The position numbers and the translations under genes were made by a program. A DNA stretch of 64,000 nucleotides from positions 2,108,292 to 2,172,291 of the forward strand of contig NZ_CP022163.1 in assembly GCF_002305855.1 (NCBI RefSeq), read 5' to 3'. How positions within the stretch are numbered: the stretch's first letter is position 1; every line of letters starts with the position of its first letter. The notes beneath the pieces were generated by a model. That model was not told the DNA's origin. It saw only the letters and a program-made list of their open reading frames with translations, and made no database searches. Positions 7,832 through 14,619 of this stretch are shown here, piece after piece. The DNA is from Melittangium boletus DSM 14713. Its GTDB lineage: Bacteria > Myxococcota > Myxococcia > Myxococcales > Myxococcaceae.

Positions 7832-8272
7832 TCACGCTGTAGGAGGCTGCTCCCGTCTTTTCTTGAGCCTGACAAACCCTGCCGCCGTCCCTTTGAGGAT
7901 GTCGAGCTGCTCGTCATCCATCGTTCGCATCAACCGCAGCAACCGCCTAACCTCTGGGCTCATTTCTTCATCGGTTGCCGGGGCAACCCGTAAGCCTTCC
8001 GGATGCGCGTCAGCGGCAAGCCCCATCAAATAGTCAGCGGAAACCCCCAGAGCGGTACGGAGCTTGATGAGCGTTGGAGCGCTCGGAAGCATGGCACCAC
8101 GTTCCAGCTTTCCATACACCTCCCCGCTAAGATTGACACGCTCAGCCACATCCGCCTGTGTCAGTTTCAACTTTAGACGAGCTTCCCGCGCCGCCTTCCC
8201 GATCTGAATGCTTAACTCAGTCCTCGCCCGCTCCCTCTCGGCCTCGGTGGTTTTACCTGGCTTCCGCTTCAT
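7832..8272 (-). CDS. XRE-family helix-turn-helix regulator (copy 2)
   Basis: A 146-residue protein. A basic N-terminus (MKRKPGKTTEAERERAR) precedes the HTH LKLTQADVAERVNLSGEV-YGKLERGAMLPSAPTLIKL, then ALGVSADYLMGLAA and an acidic/hydrophobic tail (SPEVRRLLRLMRTMDDEQLDIL). ATG at 8272 was chosen because it lies five bases after the stop of the pseudokinase gene, implying co-transcription; the frame is open further upstream but only inside that gene. Likely autoregulator of the pseudokinase module. The pairing of an XRE protein with a kinase-fold protein is conserved on both sides of the junction here. Confidence 0.85.
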   Translation of the reverse strand: MKRKPGKTTEAERERARTELSIQIGKAAREARLKLKLTQADVAERVNLSGEVYGKLERGAMLPSAPTLIKLRTALGVSADYLMGLAADAHPEGLRVAPATDEEMSPEVRRLLRLMRTMDDEQLDILKGTAAGFVRLKKRREQPPTA

Positions 8273-8277
8273 TGGCG

Positions 8278-9414
8278 CTAGTCTCCCTGCTCGTCCGGCG
8301 ACAGCGCCGTTCGCTCGATGGGGTTTGCCGTCAGCCGCTTGACCCTCGCGGCAGCCTCGAAAATCGCCTTCAGCTCTGCCGCGATCTCTTCGGCGAGAAC
8401 CGGCGGCTCTACGGTCCCCAGGTAGACGAGCAGCTCTTCGCGCATCTCGGCGGCAGTACAACGCTCGCGGGGATCCGGCTGAAGCGCACGCCGGACAATG
8501 GACCGCAAAGGACCGGGCGCGAACGCAAGCCGACGTTCCGCTTCGGAAGGGGCAAAGCGCAGCAGCCGGTAAGCCAACACGTCCAGGCTTAGCTGTGCGG
8601 TCCGCTCGGCACGCACAGGGAATGAGAACCCGACCGGGGCACCCTCCACAGGGGCATCAGTCGGGTCGAGCGGGTATTCGGCCAGCAGCATTTCCAGCAG
8701 CACGAGCCCGAGCGAGAACACGTCCGCTCTGCCGTCAATCGCTCCCCCGATAAGCGGGTCGGGTCGGCCCCCGGTGGACTCCATCGCAGCTCGCAGAACC
8801 TCGGGCGCACAGTAGGCCGGGTCGCCACGCAGCAGGCCGGGCGGGGTCTTCAAACGGTCGCGCAGCTCCGAGTACGCAGCACCGAAATTCACGAGCTTGA
8901 CGCGCCCATCAAACCCGAGACGGATTCGCATGGGACCCACTGCGCGATGGACGATGTGCATCGGCTGGCCTTCGCTGCTAATGCGCCCGTGAGCGTAAGC
9001 AAGCGCACCCGCTACTTCCGCCGCGACGTATGCCGCAAATGCGGACGACAAACGGCGCTCCACCAGCAACGCGAAATCCATCGCGGTGAGGAGATAGCAA
9101 CCGCGCAAATGCTCCATGACCACATAGGAGGTGTCGCCATGGAAAGCGAAGCCGTAAACCTTGGCGATGCCCGGGTGCTCCAGGTGCGACGCGATCTGCA
9201 CCTCTTCCCAAACCCGCTCGCTCCTCTCACGGTCTGAGGGCACCTGCACAGGCTTGAGAATGACCCTTGAGCGACGGCCCCCGCTTTCGCTGATGGGTTT
9301 CCTCCAAGCAAGAAGAAGCGTGTCGTAGTCCCGGTTTTGAACCTGGGTGTCGTAAACCTCGTATTTGAAGCCCTCGAATTCGAAGATAAGACGCGGGCCG
9401 GAGCTGTCCGCCAT
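8278..9414 (-). CDS. Serine/threonine pseudokinase (kinase fold without catalytic aspartates)
   Basis: A 378-residue soluble protein with a recognisable protein-kinase fold: VILKP with Lys54, VWEEVQIASHLEHPGIAKVYG with Glu71 of the C-helix, VVMEHLRG hinge, GDPAYCAPEVL as the APE segment, and ADVFSLGLVLLEML as helix F. The catalytic loop reads HRAVGPMRIR instead of HRDxKxxN, and the Mg-binding loop reads VNFG instead of DFG, so both essential aspartates are missing. It should bind nucleotide or partners at best, without normal phosphotransfer. ATG at 9414 follows AAGGAG. It lies between the lipoprotein gene (22 bp) and XRE copy 2 (5 bp). It may scaffold or restrain the neighbouring kinase or regulator. 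Confidence 0.85.
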   Translation of the reverse strand: MADSSGPRLIFEFEGFKYEVYDTQVQNRDYDTLLLAWRKPISESGGRRSRVILKPVQVPSDRERSERVWEEVQIASHLEHPGIAKVYGFAFHGDTSYVVMEHLRGCYLLTAMDFALLVERRLSSAFAAYVAAEVAGALAYAHGRISSEGQPMHIVHRAVGPMRIRLGFDGRVKLVNFGAAYSELRDRLKTPPGLLRGDPAYCAPEVLRAAMESTGGRPDPLIGGAIDGRADVFSLGLVLLEMLLAEYPLDPTDAPVEGAPVGFSFPVRAERTAQLSLDVLAYRLLRFAPSEAERRLAFAPGPLRSIVRRALQPDPRERCTAAEMREELLVYLGTVEPPVLAEEIAAELKAIFEAAARVKRLTANPIERTALSPDEQGD

Positions 9415-9436
9415 GTTGTGATCTCCTTACGAAGCC

Positions 9437-10036
9437 CTACAGCCTGTCGAGGTTGGGGCTGTCCGCACGTCGCCAGCTCTCGCCGTCTGCGCTCGTGTAG
9501 AACACGCCCATTTCAAACTCAGCCGCGCCTGCCCCGTGGTCGCGAACCTCTACCCGGCCAACCCATCGCGCGGGCTCGCCGGTGAGTGCTGCCGCGAGGA
9601 AGCCATCCTGCCGGAGAAGGAAAAGGCTTCGGTACTCCTGCACCATCCGGCTCAGGTCCCAGCGGGACAGCCCTTGTCCGTGCTGCTCGACGTAGCGCAG
9701 CAGCTCGTCGGCAACGAAACGGGGCGTGTAGTGCTGCGGCAGGTAAGGCAGGATCGCGAGGTGCCGACGCAGCCGCTCGGCCTGCACAGGCGACACGCTG
9801 CGCCCCTGGGGGATGGCTTCAACAGGCAGCCCGGCCCCCAGCAGCAGCGCGCCGAACTCGTCCAGGCCCGCCAGCGTGTCACGGGTAGCGGCAAGGGCCT
9901 CCGGGGGCGGGCGGCTCGCGCACGCGACCGGGCCGGACGCGAGCACCGCCAGCAATGCAAGCAAGCTCAGCGGGGGACGAACCGAAAGACAGGCAACACG
10001 AATCCACCTCCGAGGCGAACGCGGTTCGCTCAGCAT
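9437..10036 (-). CDS. Putative lipoprotein of unknown function
   Basis: A 199-residue protein starting at ATG 10036, eight bases after GGAGG. The N-terminus is basic and then hydrophobic (LSLLALLAVLASGPVAC) with a possible lipobox ending at the Cys near residue 38 (VAC-A). The mature part is helical and charged, with a repeated pattern of Leu/Arg-rich segments and no known motif. It is the first gene of the minus-strand series of lipoprotein, pseudokinase and XRE genes and probably the membrane-side component. Function unknown. Confidence 0.6.
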   Translation of the reverse strand: MLSEPRSPRRWIRVACLSVRPPLSLLALLAVLASGPVACASRPPPEALAATRDTLAGLDEFGALLLGAGLPVEAIPQGRSVSPVQAERLRRHLAILPYLPQHYTPRFVADELLRYVEQHGQGLSRWDLSRMVQEYRSLFLLRQDGFLAAALTGEPARWVGRVEVRDHGAGAAEFEMGVFYTSADGESWRRADSPNLDRL

Positions 10037-10111
10037 GGGGGCACCTCCAGCGCGGTAGTTAGTGAGACGGCGAAACGCCCGGATAGGTAACACAGCCATG
10101 TGATCAGGGGA

Positions 10112-10225
10112 AGCCCAGGACTTCCGAACATATACGAAACATATAATGCACGGATTGCACGATTAGGCCCGAGTCGTGGAAATCAGTACAAAAAGGTTCC
10201 CTACATGTATGCAATTGTCAAAGAG
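10112..10225. promoter_or_regulatory. AT-rich upstream region of the lipoprotein/pseudokinase series
   Basis: This short AT-rich island lies upstream of the minus-strand series. It contains two direct TGCACG boxes at 10147-10152 and 10156-10161 (9-bp period), two copies of aacatata, and a minus-strand TTGACA at 10221-10216. Direct half-sites near a promoter are a plausible XRE operator. No well-spaced -10 box could be assigned with confidence. Confidence 0.35.
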
Positions 10226-10245
10226 CGTGGCCGCCTCGGAATGGG

Positions 10246-10682
10246 TCAGCGGTACACCTTGCCGGCCCACACGAACGCGCCGTCGATAAGCGGCACGCTG
10301 TAGGCGGCCACATGCCCCGAGGGCAGCAGGTAGGCGACGAGCAGCTCGTTTTCCCAGGCAGCCGGGTGCCCCCTGCATCCAGTCGGGATCCAGCGTGCGG
10401 CCTGCCCCGACCGCGACGGCTCGGCAGTTCCCCTCAACGCTCCCCCTGACGTGCATCCTGGGCCGATGCGAGTGCCCAAACGCCACGGTGAGACCGGGGG
10501 CACCCCACTTGTCAGCCACCTTTGCGGCGTGGTGCTTCGGCAGGTGGCGCCCGATCTGGTGGCCGTGCAGCAGCCGCAGACGACCGCGCTTGAGCGGCTG
10601 TGCTTTCTCGGGCACCCCACTCGATCCCGAGCTGCTGTCGCGGGCGAAACTCTCCCAGAAACCCGCGACGGCTGCCCCGGTG
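10246..10682 (-). pseudogene. Frameshifted, N-terminally truncated metallophosphoesterase
   Basis: Two frames together read as the C-terminal part of a calcineurin-like phosphoesterase. The first gives LLHGHQIGRHLPKHHA, VAFGHSHRPRM (GHxH metal motif) and LDPDWMQG; the second continues GHPAAWENELLVAYL, VAAYSVPLIDG and FVWAGKVYR-stop. The shift is in a run of five C on the plus strand at 10369-10373: with four bases the frames join as WMQGHPAAWEN. The N-terminal GDxH/GNHD metal ligands are missing because the frame runs straight into the end of the capsid gene. Phage genomes often carry such enzymes. Non-functional as read, unless the C run is a sequencing slip; the truncation would remain. Confidence 0.6.
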
Positions 10683-11780
10683 TCACCCCTCGGGTGAGTA
10701 GGTGATCGAGCTGAACGCCTTCGGCTGGCGCAGCTTGAAGTCGCCCTTCACGATTGCGCGGATGGTCGTCTCGTCGTGCTCGGCGCGGGTGTCGTGCTCG
10801 GAGAGGATCAGATCCTCATCGATGCCGTAGATGAATTGCCGCCAGTCGGACGAGTAGACGATCCGGTTCACGGGCACCCGCGTCGTCATCACGAAGGGGA
10901 AGCCCCGGATCGTGCCCTTGTCGAGCATCTCCTGACGGAAGATGAAGATGCCCGTGTCCTTGAGCTGCATCAGCGCGGTCGCCCGGGTCGGGTGAATGAC
11001 CCACGCCGCAGTGCCCATGCGAACATGCGCGGTCAGCGGCAGCTCTACCGCCTTGTCGATGTCGGCGAGGTAGGCCGCGGCGGTCGTGCCCGTGCTCGCG
11101 AAGACCTGCGTGGGGTCGAGCTGAGCGAAGAGCCCCTTCGGAGCCGCGCCGGTCCCGTCGCCGTTGAACCCGGCTTCGTCCAGACCATCCGCGACCGTCG
11201 CGCGGATGTCTTCGCCGACACCAGCGTCGCCCACCCCGGGAGTGCGCAGGAGATCGTTGCTGATGTCGGTGAGAACCATCCCCTTGTGCGCCTTGAGCAC
11301 GAGCTTCCCGTACTTCGGCGCGCTCCTCGGGACAGTCTCCCCCTCGCCAACCCACTTGAAGACAGAAGTCCCGGTCTGCCTGCCCATGTGCAACTCGCCC
11401 TTGAACGGCTGGGTTCGCACGCCGAGCTTGAGCAGGGCCGCCTCGGGCCGCAGGAACTCGATCAATTCGCCGCTCTGCTGGATGGGCACGAGCACGCCAG
11501 CCGAATCGAACTTGCTGAGCTGCACAGCCTTCTGCGTGTCGGCATTGCCGAAGTGCTTCGCGGCTTCGAGCAGCTCGCCCGTGCCCGTGCGGCGACCCAC
11601 GGCGATGACGCTCTTCGTGAACGCGCCAAAGTTCGCGACGCTCGCGTAGACGCTGCCTTCGTGCGTCGCCCTGCCTCTACCCATGCGTCCGGGCGCGCTT
11701 CGGGATGCGGCATCGACCAGCTCCCGCGCGACCTCCGGACCAAGTGCCTTGACCATCTCTGTGATCTGCTGGCGATTCAT
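10683..11780 (-). CDS. HK97-fold phage major capsid protein
   Basis: A 365-residue protein with the usual layout of the phage_capsid family: a helical N-terminal arm (MNRQQITEMVKALGPEVARE), then FLRPEAALLKLGVRTQPF, SVFKWVGEGETVPRS-PKYGKL, LTDISNDLLRTP, DEAGFNGDGTGAAPKGLF (the G-D-G-T-G-x-x-P-x-G loop typical of phage capsids), WVIHPTRATALMQLKD and GFPFVMTTRVP, ending in a beta-rich P-domain (DLILSEHDTRAEHDETTIRAI). It forms icosahedral shells in phages. No portal, protease, scaffold or terminase gene is present in the window. It is downstream of a small acidic gene (4-bp gap). It is either a relic or a co-opted shell gene. Confidence 0.88.
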   Translation of the reverse strand: MNRQQITEMVKALGPEVARELVDAASRSAPGRMGRGRATHEGSVYASVANFGAFTKSVIAVGRRTGTGELLEAAKHFGNADTQKAVQLSKFDSAGVLVPIQQSGELIEFLRPEAALLKLGVRTQPFKGELHMGRQTGTSVFKWVGEGETVPRSAPKYGKLVLKAHKGMVLTDISNDLLRTPGVGDAGVGEDIRATVADGLDEAGFNGDGTGAAPKGLFAQLDPTQVFASTGTTAAAYLADIDKAVELPLTAHVRMGTAAWVIHPTRATALMQLKDTGIFIFRQEMLDKGTIRGFPFVMTTRVPVNRIVYSSDWRQFIYGIDEDLILSEHDTRAEHDETTIRAIVKGDFKLRQPKAFSSITYSPEG

Positions 11781-11784
11781 CTAT

Positions 11785-12003
11785 TTACACTCCTCGGATG
11801 TGTTGCTTGAACGCCTCGACGAATTGCTTCGCGGCCTCGTCGGCATCGAAGTTCTTCGGCTTGTCTGTGTCCTCGTCGTCTTCCGTTGGCGTATCGTCAG
11901 ACGACGGCTCGCCCGGCTCGGGCTTGCTCTCGTTGGCGGGGGGTCGTTCCCCCGCGTCATGCTTGTGTCTTCTAAATGGGTGCGATTTTTGTCTGTGGCT
12001 CAT
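11785..12003 (-). CDS. Small acidic protein upstream of the capsid gene
   Basis: A 72-residue protein: a basic start (MSHRQKSHPFRRHKHD), then a long acidic Pro/Glu/Asp-rich stretch and a helical end (DEAAKQFVEAFKQHIRGV). Its stop is 4 bp before the capsid ATG, so the two are probably translated together. Position and acidity recall phage head scaffold or decoration proteins, but no family is recognised. Its ATG overlaps the TGA of a longer upstream frame (ATGA). Confidence 0.45.
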   Translation of the reverse strand: MSHRQKSHPFRRHKHDAGERPPANESKPEPGEPSSDDTPTEDDEDTDKPKNFDADEAAKQFVEAFKQHIRGV

Positions 12004-12625
12004 TTGCTGCTGGCGGCGTCGGCGCTCACGTCTGCCGAGCTGCCAGCGGAAGGCGTCGCAGTCTGTTGGGGCGCGCTTGGTTGCTGGCCGGGCATAAGCC
12101 GGGCATTGGAGCCACCAGACGCGAGAGACAGCACGGCGGGCCTCTGGCGGGCTCCAGGAGCGCCGCAGCCGATGCCTCGGGACTCCTGGGGGGTGGGGAG
12201 CACGAGAAACGGCGGGGCGAGCCTGTGACGGGCTCCAGGAGGGAACAGCAATCGACGCGGGGAGCTGTGGGAAGCAACCCGGACGCGGGCAGCGGCACCT
12301 CGGGACCGTGGAGCGTGCTGGGGTGTGCCTGCTCTGCCGGTAGCCGACGCAGCAGGAGCCAGCCGATTATGGGGGCCGTTTCGGCAAGATTTCAGGGGGT
12401 ACGGACGGCAAAACCCAACCGAGCCCGCGAGATTTTTTGGAAATTTTCTGAGCGTGTTGGACCGCCGAGCAAGGTTCCAAGTGACGGCGCTCCGGAAATC
12501 CGAACCGGGGGGGAGTGTCTCCAGGCAGCCCCCCGCTAGAGCGAGCGATTAAACGCCGGGCTCCGCTTGCCGGGGGGCGTCCTTCCAGGCGCGGCACGCT
12601 CAGGGCAACCCTAGCACTGGCACGC
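12004..12625. other. Region without a convincing gene, upstream of the capsid pair
   Basis: On the minus strand a frame is open from about 12548 to 12000 and ends in an ATGA overlap with the small acidic gene; its last part (SNARLMPGQQPSAPQQTATPS) could be the tail of a lost head gene, but the rest looks non-coding. Two imperfect direct repeats of about 37 bp, each ending ...gggctccagga, lie near 12122-12157 and 12203-12241. Nothing else is evident. Confidence 0.4.
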
Positions 12626-12741
12626 GATCAAGTCGTCACGCCTTGAATCTATAAACCCCATACGAAGAAGGTCGTGTAGCATAGGAGAACATATAAACAT
12701 ATATGAGGTAGAAGGCTCTAGAGGTTTAGGAAACCAGCTCA
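12626..12741. repeat. AT-rich regulatory-type module, copy A
   Basis: This stretch aligns with 12822-12968: gatcaag-tcgtcacg-ccttgaatctataaac, then tgtag, taggaga, tatat, gaggta, ggct-ta-agg. The core is AT-rich in a GC-rich genome. Flanking heptamers are degenerate (atcaagt, gtcacgc on the left; gcgtgac on the right). It looks like an older, decayed duplicate of copy B. Confidence 0.55.
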
Positions 12742-12821
12742 AAGCCGCGTGACGTTTGCCACTTCTCCCCCGGCGAGGCTGCCTGCCGTTCAAGGCGCCA
12801 AGCCCCCAGACCCGGCAAGGT

Positions 12822-12968
12822 GTCACGCTGTCAAGCCGTCAAGCCTTGAATCTATAAACTCCTATAGAAAAAGCTGATGTAGGAGTAGGAGATGAGGGTA
12901 TATGAACACACGCGAGGTATACGGCTATAGGATTGTTGGGAACTCTCGCTTGACGCTTGACGGTTGAC
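12822..12968. repeat. AT-rich module, copy B, bounded by inverted heptamer arrays
   Basis: The left array is GTCACGC (12822), GTCAAGC (12830) and GTCAAGC (12838), 8 bp apart. The right array is the reverse complement: GCTTGAC (12948), GCTTGAC (12955) and GGTTGAC (12962), 7 bp apart. Between them lies about 100 bp of AT-rich DNA with TATAG and TATAC boxes. It sits immediately upstream of the excisionase-integrase pair. Such geometry fits binding sites for an excisionase, a repressor or a replication initiator. The function is inferred. Confidence 0.6.
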
Positions 12969-13032
12969 ACCCGCCGCTCCGCTGCCGCTGCTGGCCTGGG
13001 CCACGTCAAGAATCCGCACCCATTTAGGCGTT

Positions 13033-13287
13033 GTGGAAACGCCCATCATTTCGCCAGCTCCAAGCCTGCCCACGCCCCCAGGGTCTGATTCCAGTGCGCC
13101 TGAATTCCTGACCGTGGACGAAGCCGCCATTCTCCTGCGCGTGAACCGGAAAACGCTCTACGAGTCGATCCGGCGCGGCGAGGTGCCGGGGGCGGTCCAC
13201 CTTGGTCGATCTGTCCGACTTCGCCGTAGCGTTCTGCTATCCTGGACGCCGGGTAACAGCAGTCCCGCGCTTGGAAAGAAGCCATGA
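13033..13287 (+). CDS. Excisionase-family helix-turn-helix DNA-binding protein
   Basis: An 84-residue protein from GTG 13033; the frame is open to a TTG at 12964, but that would overlap the right heptamer array. The core EFLTVDEAAILLRVNRKTLYESIRRGEVPGAVHLGRSVRLRRSVLLSW is the MerR-like winged helix of excisionases (helix_turn_helix_17). Its stop overlaps the integrase start (ATGA), so the two are translationally coupled. It should bend att DNA and set the direction of recombination, or act as a regulator of integrase expression. Confidence 0.8.
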   Translation: METPIISPAPSLPTPPGSDSSAPEFLTVDEAAILLRVNRKTLYESIRRGEVPGAVHLGRSVRLRRSVLLSWTPGNSSPALGKKP

Positions 13288-14495
13288 GCGTCAGACTGCG
13301 GAAGTGGAAGACGAAGGAGGGCAAGGTGCAAGAGGCGTGGTGGGTTGACGTGAAGTACCAGCACCCAAGCGGGAGGGTGGAGCGCGTGCGCAAGGCATCG
13401 CCCATCAACACCCGTCGCGGCGCTGAAGAGTACGAGCGTCAGATCCGGCACGCACTCCTCACGGGTTCCTTCGGAAAGGAAAAGCAGAGCGAGGCGGGCC
13501 GGATTCCCACGGTTGAAGAGTTTGTCCCGCGCTTCCTCACGTACAGCGAGAACAACAACAAATATTCAAGCGTTGTCTCGAAAAAGCAGATCCTCGATCA
13601 GCACGTCATTCCGGCTCTTGGTCGTATGCCGTTGGACTCCATCGGTCTGGCTGAGATCGAGGATTTCAAAGCGGCTATGCGCAAGAAGACGTCGGGAGCC
13701 CGCGCCCGGAAGGATGCCCCCACGAAGGCAGCCATTCGCAAGCGTAAGGACATCCAGCCCGCGCTTCTGAGCCTCAAGACCATCAACAACGCGCTAACGG
13801 TGGTTCGCAAGATGCTGTCGCTCGCACAGGAGCACGGCATCATCACGCACGTTCCGCGCGTTAAGCTCTTCAAGACTGCGAAGGCGGCGTTTGACTTTCT
13901 CAGCTTTGATGAAGCCGAGCGGGTTGTCGCCGCTGCGGCCCCTGAATGGCGCCCGGTTGTGCTCGTGGCGCTCAAGACGGGACTGCGGCAAGGCGAGCTG
14001 ATCGGGCTCCAGTGGGGCGACGTGGACTTGCAGCGCGGCAAGCTACACGTCCGGCGTACCATCTGGCGCGGTGTGACGGGGCTTCCCAAGGGCGGGCGCG
14101 AGCGGACGGTCGATCTGCCGGGCTCGGCCCTGGAAGCGCTCAAGGCTCACCGGCACCTGCGCGGTCCCTACGTGTTCTGTCAGGCGGACGGGCAGCCGCA
14201 CACGAACGGGACCATGAAGGGCCCTCTGGAGCGTGCGCTTCGCGAGGCGGACATCTGCCGCGAGCAGGGGCGCATCGGCTGGCACGACCTGCGGCACACC
14301 TACGGGAGTCACCTCGCGATGCGCGGCGTGCCGCTCAAGGCGATCCAGGAGCTGATGGGACACGCGACCATCGAGATGACAGAGCGCTACGCGCACCTGT
14401 CACCCGAGGTACGGGCGAGCGCCGTGCAGCAGCTCGATCTCCCTGTGTCCCAGCTCCAAGCCGCTCCGGCCAGAAGCGCCGAAGGGGCACACTGA
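13284..14495 (+). CDS. int: Tyrosine-recombinase integrase
   Basis: A 403-residue phage-type integrase. An N-terminal arm-binding domain (WWVDVKYQHPSGRVERVRKA) is followed by a SAM-like core-binding domain (VEEFVPRFLTYSENN to HGIITHVP) and the catalytic domain. Catalytic residues are visible: Arg235 in TGLRQGEL, Lys269 in LPKGGRERTVDL, His334 and Arg337 in HDLRHTYGSH, His360 in MGHATIEMT and nucleophile Tyr369 in ERYAH. All are present, so it should be active. It ends 68 bp before the right att-like repeat, as expected for a tRNA-targeting island. The last codons (Gly-Ala-His-stop) recur as a 21-bp repeat at the left end of the element. Confidence 0.95.
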   Translation: MSVRLRKWKTKEGKVQEAWWVDVKYQHPSGRVERVRKASPINTRRGAEEYERQIRHALLTGSFGKEKQSEAGRIPTVEEFVPRFLTYSENNNKYSSVVSKKQILDQHVIPALGRMPLDSIGLAEIEDFKAAMRKKTSGARARKDAPTKAAIRKRKDIQPALLSLKTINNALTVVRKMLSLAQEHGIITHVPRVKLFKTAKAAFDFLSFDEAERVVAAAAPEWRPVVLVALKTGLRQGELIGLQWGDVDLQRGKLHVRRTIWRGVTGLPKGGRERTVDLPGSALEALKAHRHLRGPYVFCQADGQPHTNGTMKGPLERALREADICREQGRIGWHDLRHTYGSHLAMRGVPLKAIQELMGHATIEMTERYAHLSPEVRASAVQQLDLPVSQLQAAPARSAEGAH

Positions 14496-14504
14496 GGGCA
14501 CATG
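14484..14504. repeat. 21-bp repeat at the integrase stop codon (right copy)
   Basis: One mismatch against 1180-1200. It covers the last four codons of the integrase and ten bases beyond. Together with the att-like repeats it shows that two separate short homologies link the ends of the element, but in opposite order (att then repeat on the left, repeat then att on the right). Confidence 0.5.
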
Positions 14505-14524
14505 AGGAAACGAGGGCAAAGAAA

Positions 14525-14556
14525 AAGCCCAGCAACCCCTCGGGATTGCTGAGCTT
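14525..14556 (-). terminator. Intrinsic terminator read on the minus strand
   Basis: Stem of 10 pairs: aagc-c-cagcaa (14525-14535) pairs with ttgctg-a-gctt (14546-14556) around a GC-rich loop, with one internal mismatch. On the minus strand the stem is followed by TTTTTCTTT (complement of 14518-14526), a textbook rho-independent terminator. It lies just downstream of the T-arm-like sequence, as if ending a tRNA or tmRNA transcript. It may also shield the integrase from read-through of the helicase gene. Confidence 0.7.
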
Positions 14557-14562
14557 CTGAGT

Positions 14563-14587
14563 GTGGAGGCGGCGGGAATCGAACCCG
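14563..14587. repeat. Right attachment-site-like repeat with T-arm sequence
   Basis: The minus strand from 14592 reads GGCGGCGGG-TTCGATT-CCCGCCGCC then TCCAC: a T-arm with TTCGATT loop plus an acceptor 3' strand, as in the ends of tRNA-Ser or tmRNA. The left copy at 1028-1052 shares 24 of 25 bases. To the right lies the helicase 3' end, not a tRNA body, so either the body was lost or the att site only mimics one. Confidence 0.65.
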
Positions 14588-14602
14588 CCGCCAGCGGCTT
14601 TA

Positions 14603-14618
14603 GGCGAGCGCGCTCGCC
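14603..14618 (-). terminator. Perfect 16-bp palindrome after the helicase gene
   Basis: ggcgagcg-cgctcgcc lies directly after the helicase TGA. It could fold into an 8-bp hairpin without a T-run, so it may help end transcription together with the intrinsic terminator 50 bp further on. It could also be a protein-binding site. Confidence 0.3.
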
Positions 14619-14619
14619 G

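Larger units (their letters stand above)
1028..14587. mobile_element. Integrated element of about 13.5 kb (decayed prophage or phage-satellite-like island)
   Basis: The bounds are the two near-identical att-like repeats. The integrase lies just inside the right repeat, the standard layout of elements that use tyrosine recombinases. Contents from left to right: glycosylase-like gene, RelA/SpoT synthetase, small ORF, DUF2381 protein, Ser/Thr kinase, two XRE regulators, pseudokinase, lipoprotein, broken metallophosphoesterase, HK97 capsid, small acidic protein, AT-rich repeats, excisionase, integrase. Terminase, portal, protease and tail genes are absent, so it cannot package itself as it stands. 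Stretches of clearly lower GC (1.6-3.75 kb, 10.1-10.25 kb, 12.6-12.95 kb) support acquisition. Exact ends are inferred; the left edge could lie nearer 920. Confidence 0.65.

Noticed and set aside
10683..11780. Encapsulin nanocompartment shell instead of phage capsid
   Set aside because: The phage-type G-D-G-T-G-x-x-P-x-G loop and the small acidic gene upstream favour a phage capsid; no cargo enzyme adjoins it.
12000..12251. A small minus-strand gene overlapping the acidic ORF by ATGA
   Set aside because: The overlap is tempting, but the protein is low-complexity, the frame runs on upstream without a start that makes sense, and no homology is recognised.
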